The notes under the pieces were generated by a model. That model was given only the letters and a program-made list of their open reading frames with translations, made no database searches and was not told the DNA's origin. From Gammaproteobacteria bacterium (GTDB taxonomy: Bacteria > Pseudomonadota > Gammaproteobacteria > Acidiferrobacterales > Acidiferrobacteraceae), in the NCBI GenBank assembly GCA_028064935.1, contig JAPTWT010000299.1, positions 1 through 5,702 of the forward strand: 5,702 bases of DNA, written 5' to 3'. The first letter of the stretch is position 1. Every line of letters starts with the position of its first letter. Positions 4,911 through 5,702 of this stretch are shown one piece after another. Position numbers and translations under genes: made by a program.

Positions 4911-5702
4911 ATGTCATTTCAGAAGAACTCGGGCGCCGTGCGTCGCTTCGCCAAAGCCATGAAGTTTGGCTCGTGGCTGCAAGACATTCCCCATAAGCTC
5001 ACCCCACCGCCGTTCCGGCTTATGCAGATTGGTTCGGCCTTCTGGCAGTCCCGGGCGCTCTATGTCGCCGCACGGCTGGACATCGCTACCGCGCTAGGGG
5101 ATGAAGCGCTTGACGCAAACACCATTGGCGCTCGCGTCTCCGCCCATGCAGACGCCACAGGACGCTTGCTGCGCATGCTCGCCGCGATAGGCATCTTCAA
5201 GGAGGCGGCACCGCGCGTATTCCGCAACAATAAGCTTTCCGCCTTCCTGCGCACGGACAACCCGAAGAATGTGCGCGCCATGATCCTCATGCACAACTCC
5301 GAAGCGATGAGTCGACCCTGGTATGAGCGGCTCGAACAGGGCGTGCGGGAGGGCGTGCCACCCTTTCAGCTGTCCTATGGCGAGGAATTGTTCGCCTACC
5401 TTGACCACCACGCCGACTTCGATACCTTGTTTTCCGAAGCCATGGATAGCGTCGAGGCGCTGACCGGGGATAGCTTTGCCAGCGATTTTGCCTGGGGGCG
5501 CTTTGAGCGGATCATCGACGTTGGTGGCTCCCGCGGCACCAAATCGCTCGCTATTTTGAAACGGCACCCCAACCTGACCGCCCTAGTGGTGGACCGCGCC
5601 CATGTAATTGCCGAGGCAGAGCATTATTGGGCTGCCAACGGGACGCGCGGTGTGGAACGGCTGCACTTTCAGGCAGGCGACCTGTTGGCTTCGATTCCGC
5701 CA
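4911..5702 (+). CDS. SAM-dependent O-methyltransferase, COMT/methyltransferase-2 type (C-terminus beyond window)
   Basis: 264 codons are present and the frame is open at the window end. The order of parts matches plant-COMT-like small-molecule O-methyltransferases. A helical dimerisation/winged-helix domain lies at about residues 35-115 (ALYVAARLDIATAL, then TGRLLRMLAAIGIFKE). The Rossmann SAM-binding domain starts near 200 with IIDVGGSRGTKSLAIL (D203, G205, G206, G209), acidic V227-D228 at the end of the second strand, and AGDLLASIP (D257). Motif I has S207-R208 where DVGGG-x-G is usual. The catalytic histidine of this family would lie beyond the window, so activity cannot be judged. It would transfer a methyl group from SAM to a hydroxyl of an aromatic or polyketide-like substrate. 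It is co-transcribed with the TetR gene 14 bases upstream, which suggests induction by its substrate or a related compound. The substrate is unknown. Confidence 0.9.
   Translation, partial: MSFQKNSGAVRRFAKAMKFGSWLQDIPHKLTPPPFRLMQIGSAFWQSRALYVAARLDIATALGDEALDANTIGARVSAHADATGRLLRMLAAIGIFKEAAPRVFRNNKLSAFLRTDNPKNVRAMILMHNSEAMSRPWYERLEQGVREGVPPFQLSYGEELFAYLDHHADFDTLFSEAMDSVEALTGDSFASDFAWGRFERIIDVGGSRGTKSLAILKRHPNLTALVVDRAHVIAEAEHYWAANGTRGVERLHFQAGDLLASIPP

Noticed and set aside
5060..5567. Minus-strand frames opposite the methyltransferase
   Set aside because: They are antisense to a gene with clear family motifs.

Overview
This is a high-GC bacterial window. The gene content (single-pass envelope protein, TetR regulator, COMT-type O-methyltransferase) and codon choice fit a Gram-negative proteobacterium. 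I cannot name the genus from sequence alone. The mix of an orphan nuclease-like gene, a small phosphatase, decayed-looking coding stretches and hairpin-rich spacers suggests an accessory region (island or plasmid) rather than a conserved core locus.

Layout, left to right. (1) 1-1017, minus strand: the first 339 codons of a proline/alanine-rich, single-pass membrane protein that is still open at the window edge. It has its own good sigma70-like promoter (TTGACT-18-TATAAC) just upstream. (2) 1221-1736, minus: a 171-residue dual-specificity-type phosphatase with a complete HC-x5-R active-site loop. (3) 1737-2315: about 580 bases with no intact gene, holding two coding-like minus-strand stretches without convincing starts (1737-1916 and 2049-2258), read here as probable remnants. 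(4) 2316-3944, minus: a 542-residue protein with a recognisable PD-(D/E)XK nuclease core (E88, P124-D125, E138-V-K140) and a cysteine-rich segment. It is the best candidate in the window for something undescribed, possibly a defence or genome-maintenance nuclease. (5) 3945-4281: a divergent regulatory spacer with several inverted repeats. (6) 4282-4896, plus: a TetR-family regulator with an imperfect palindrome upstream that could be its own operator. (7) 4911-5702, plus: an O-methyltransferase cut off by the window end, 14 bases after the regulator and surely co-transcribed with it.

How they work together: the TetR gene and the methyltransferase form one operon, most simply a ligand-responsive regulator controlling a small-molecule methylation enzyme. 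The three minus-strand genes point the same way but are separated by long gaps, so they are probably separate transcription units. I see no evidence for a tRNA, rRNA, CRISPR array, intact insertion sequence or complete multi-gene defence system.
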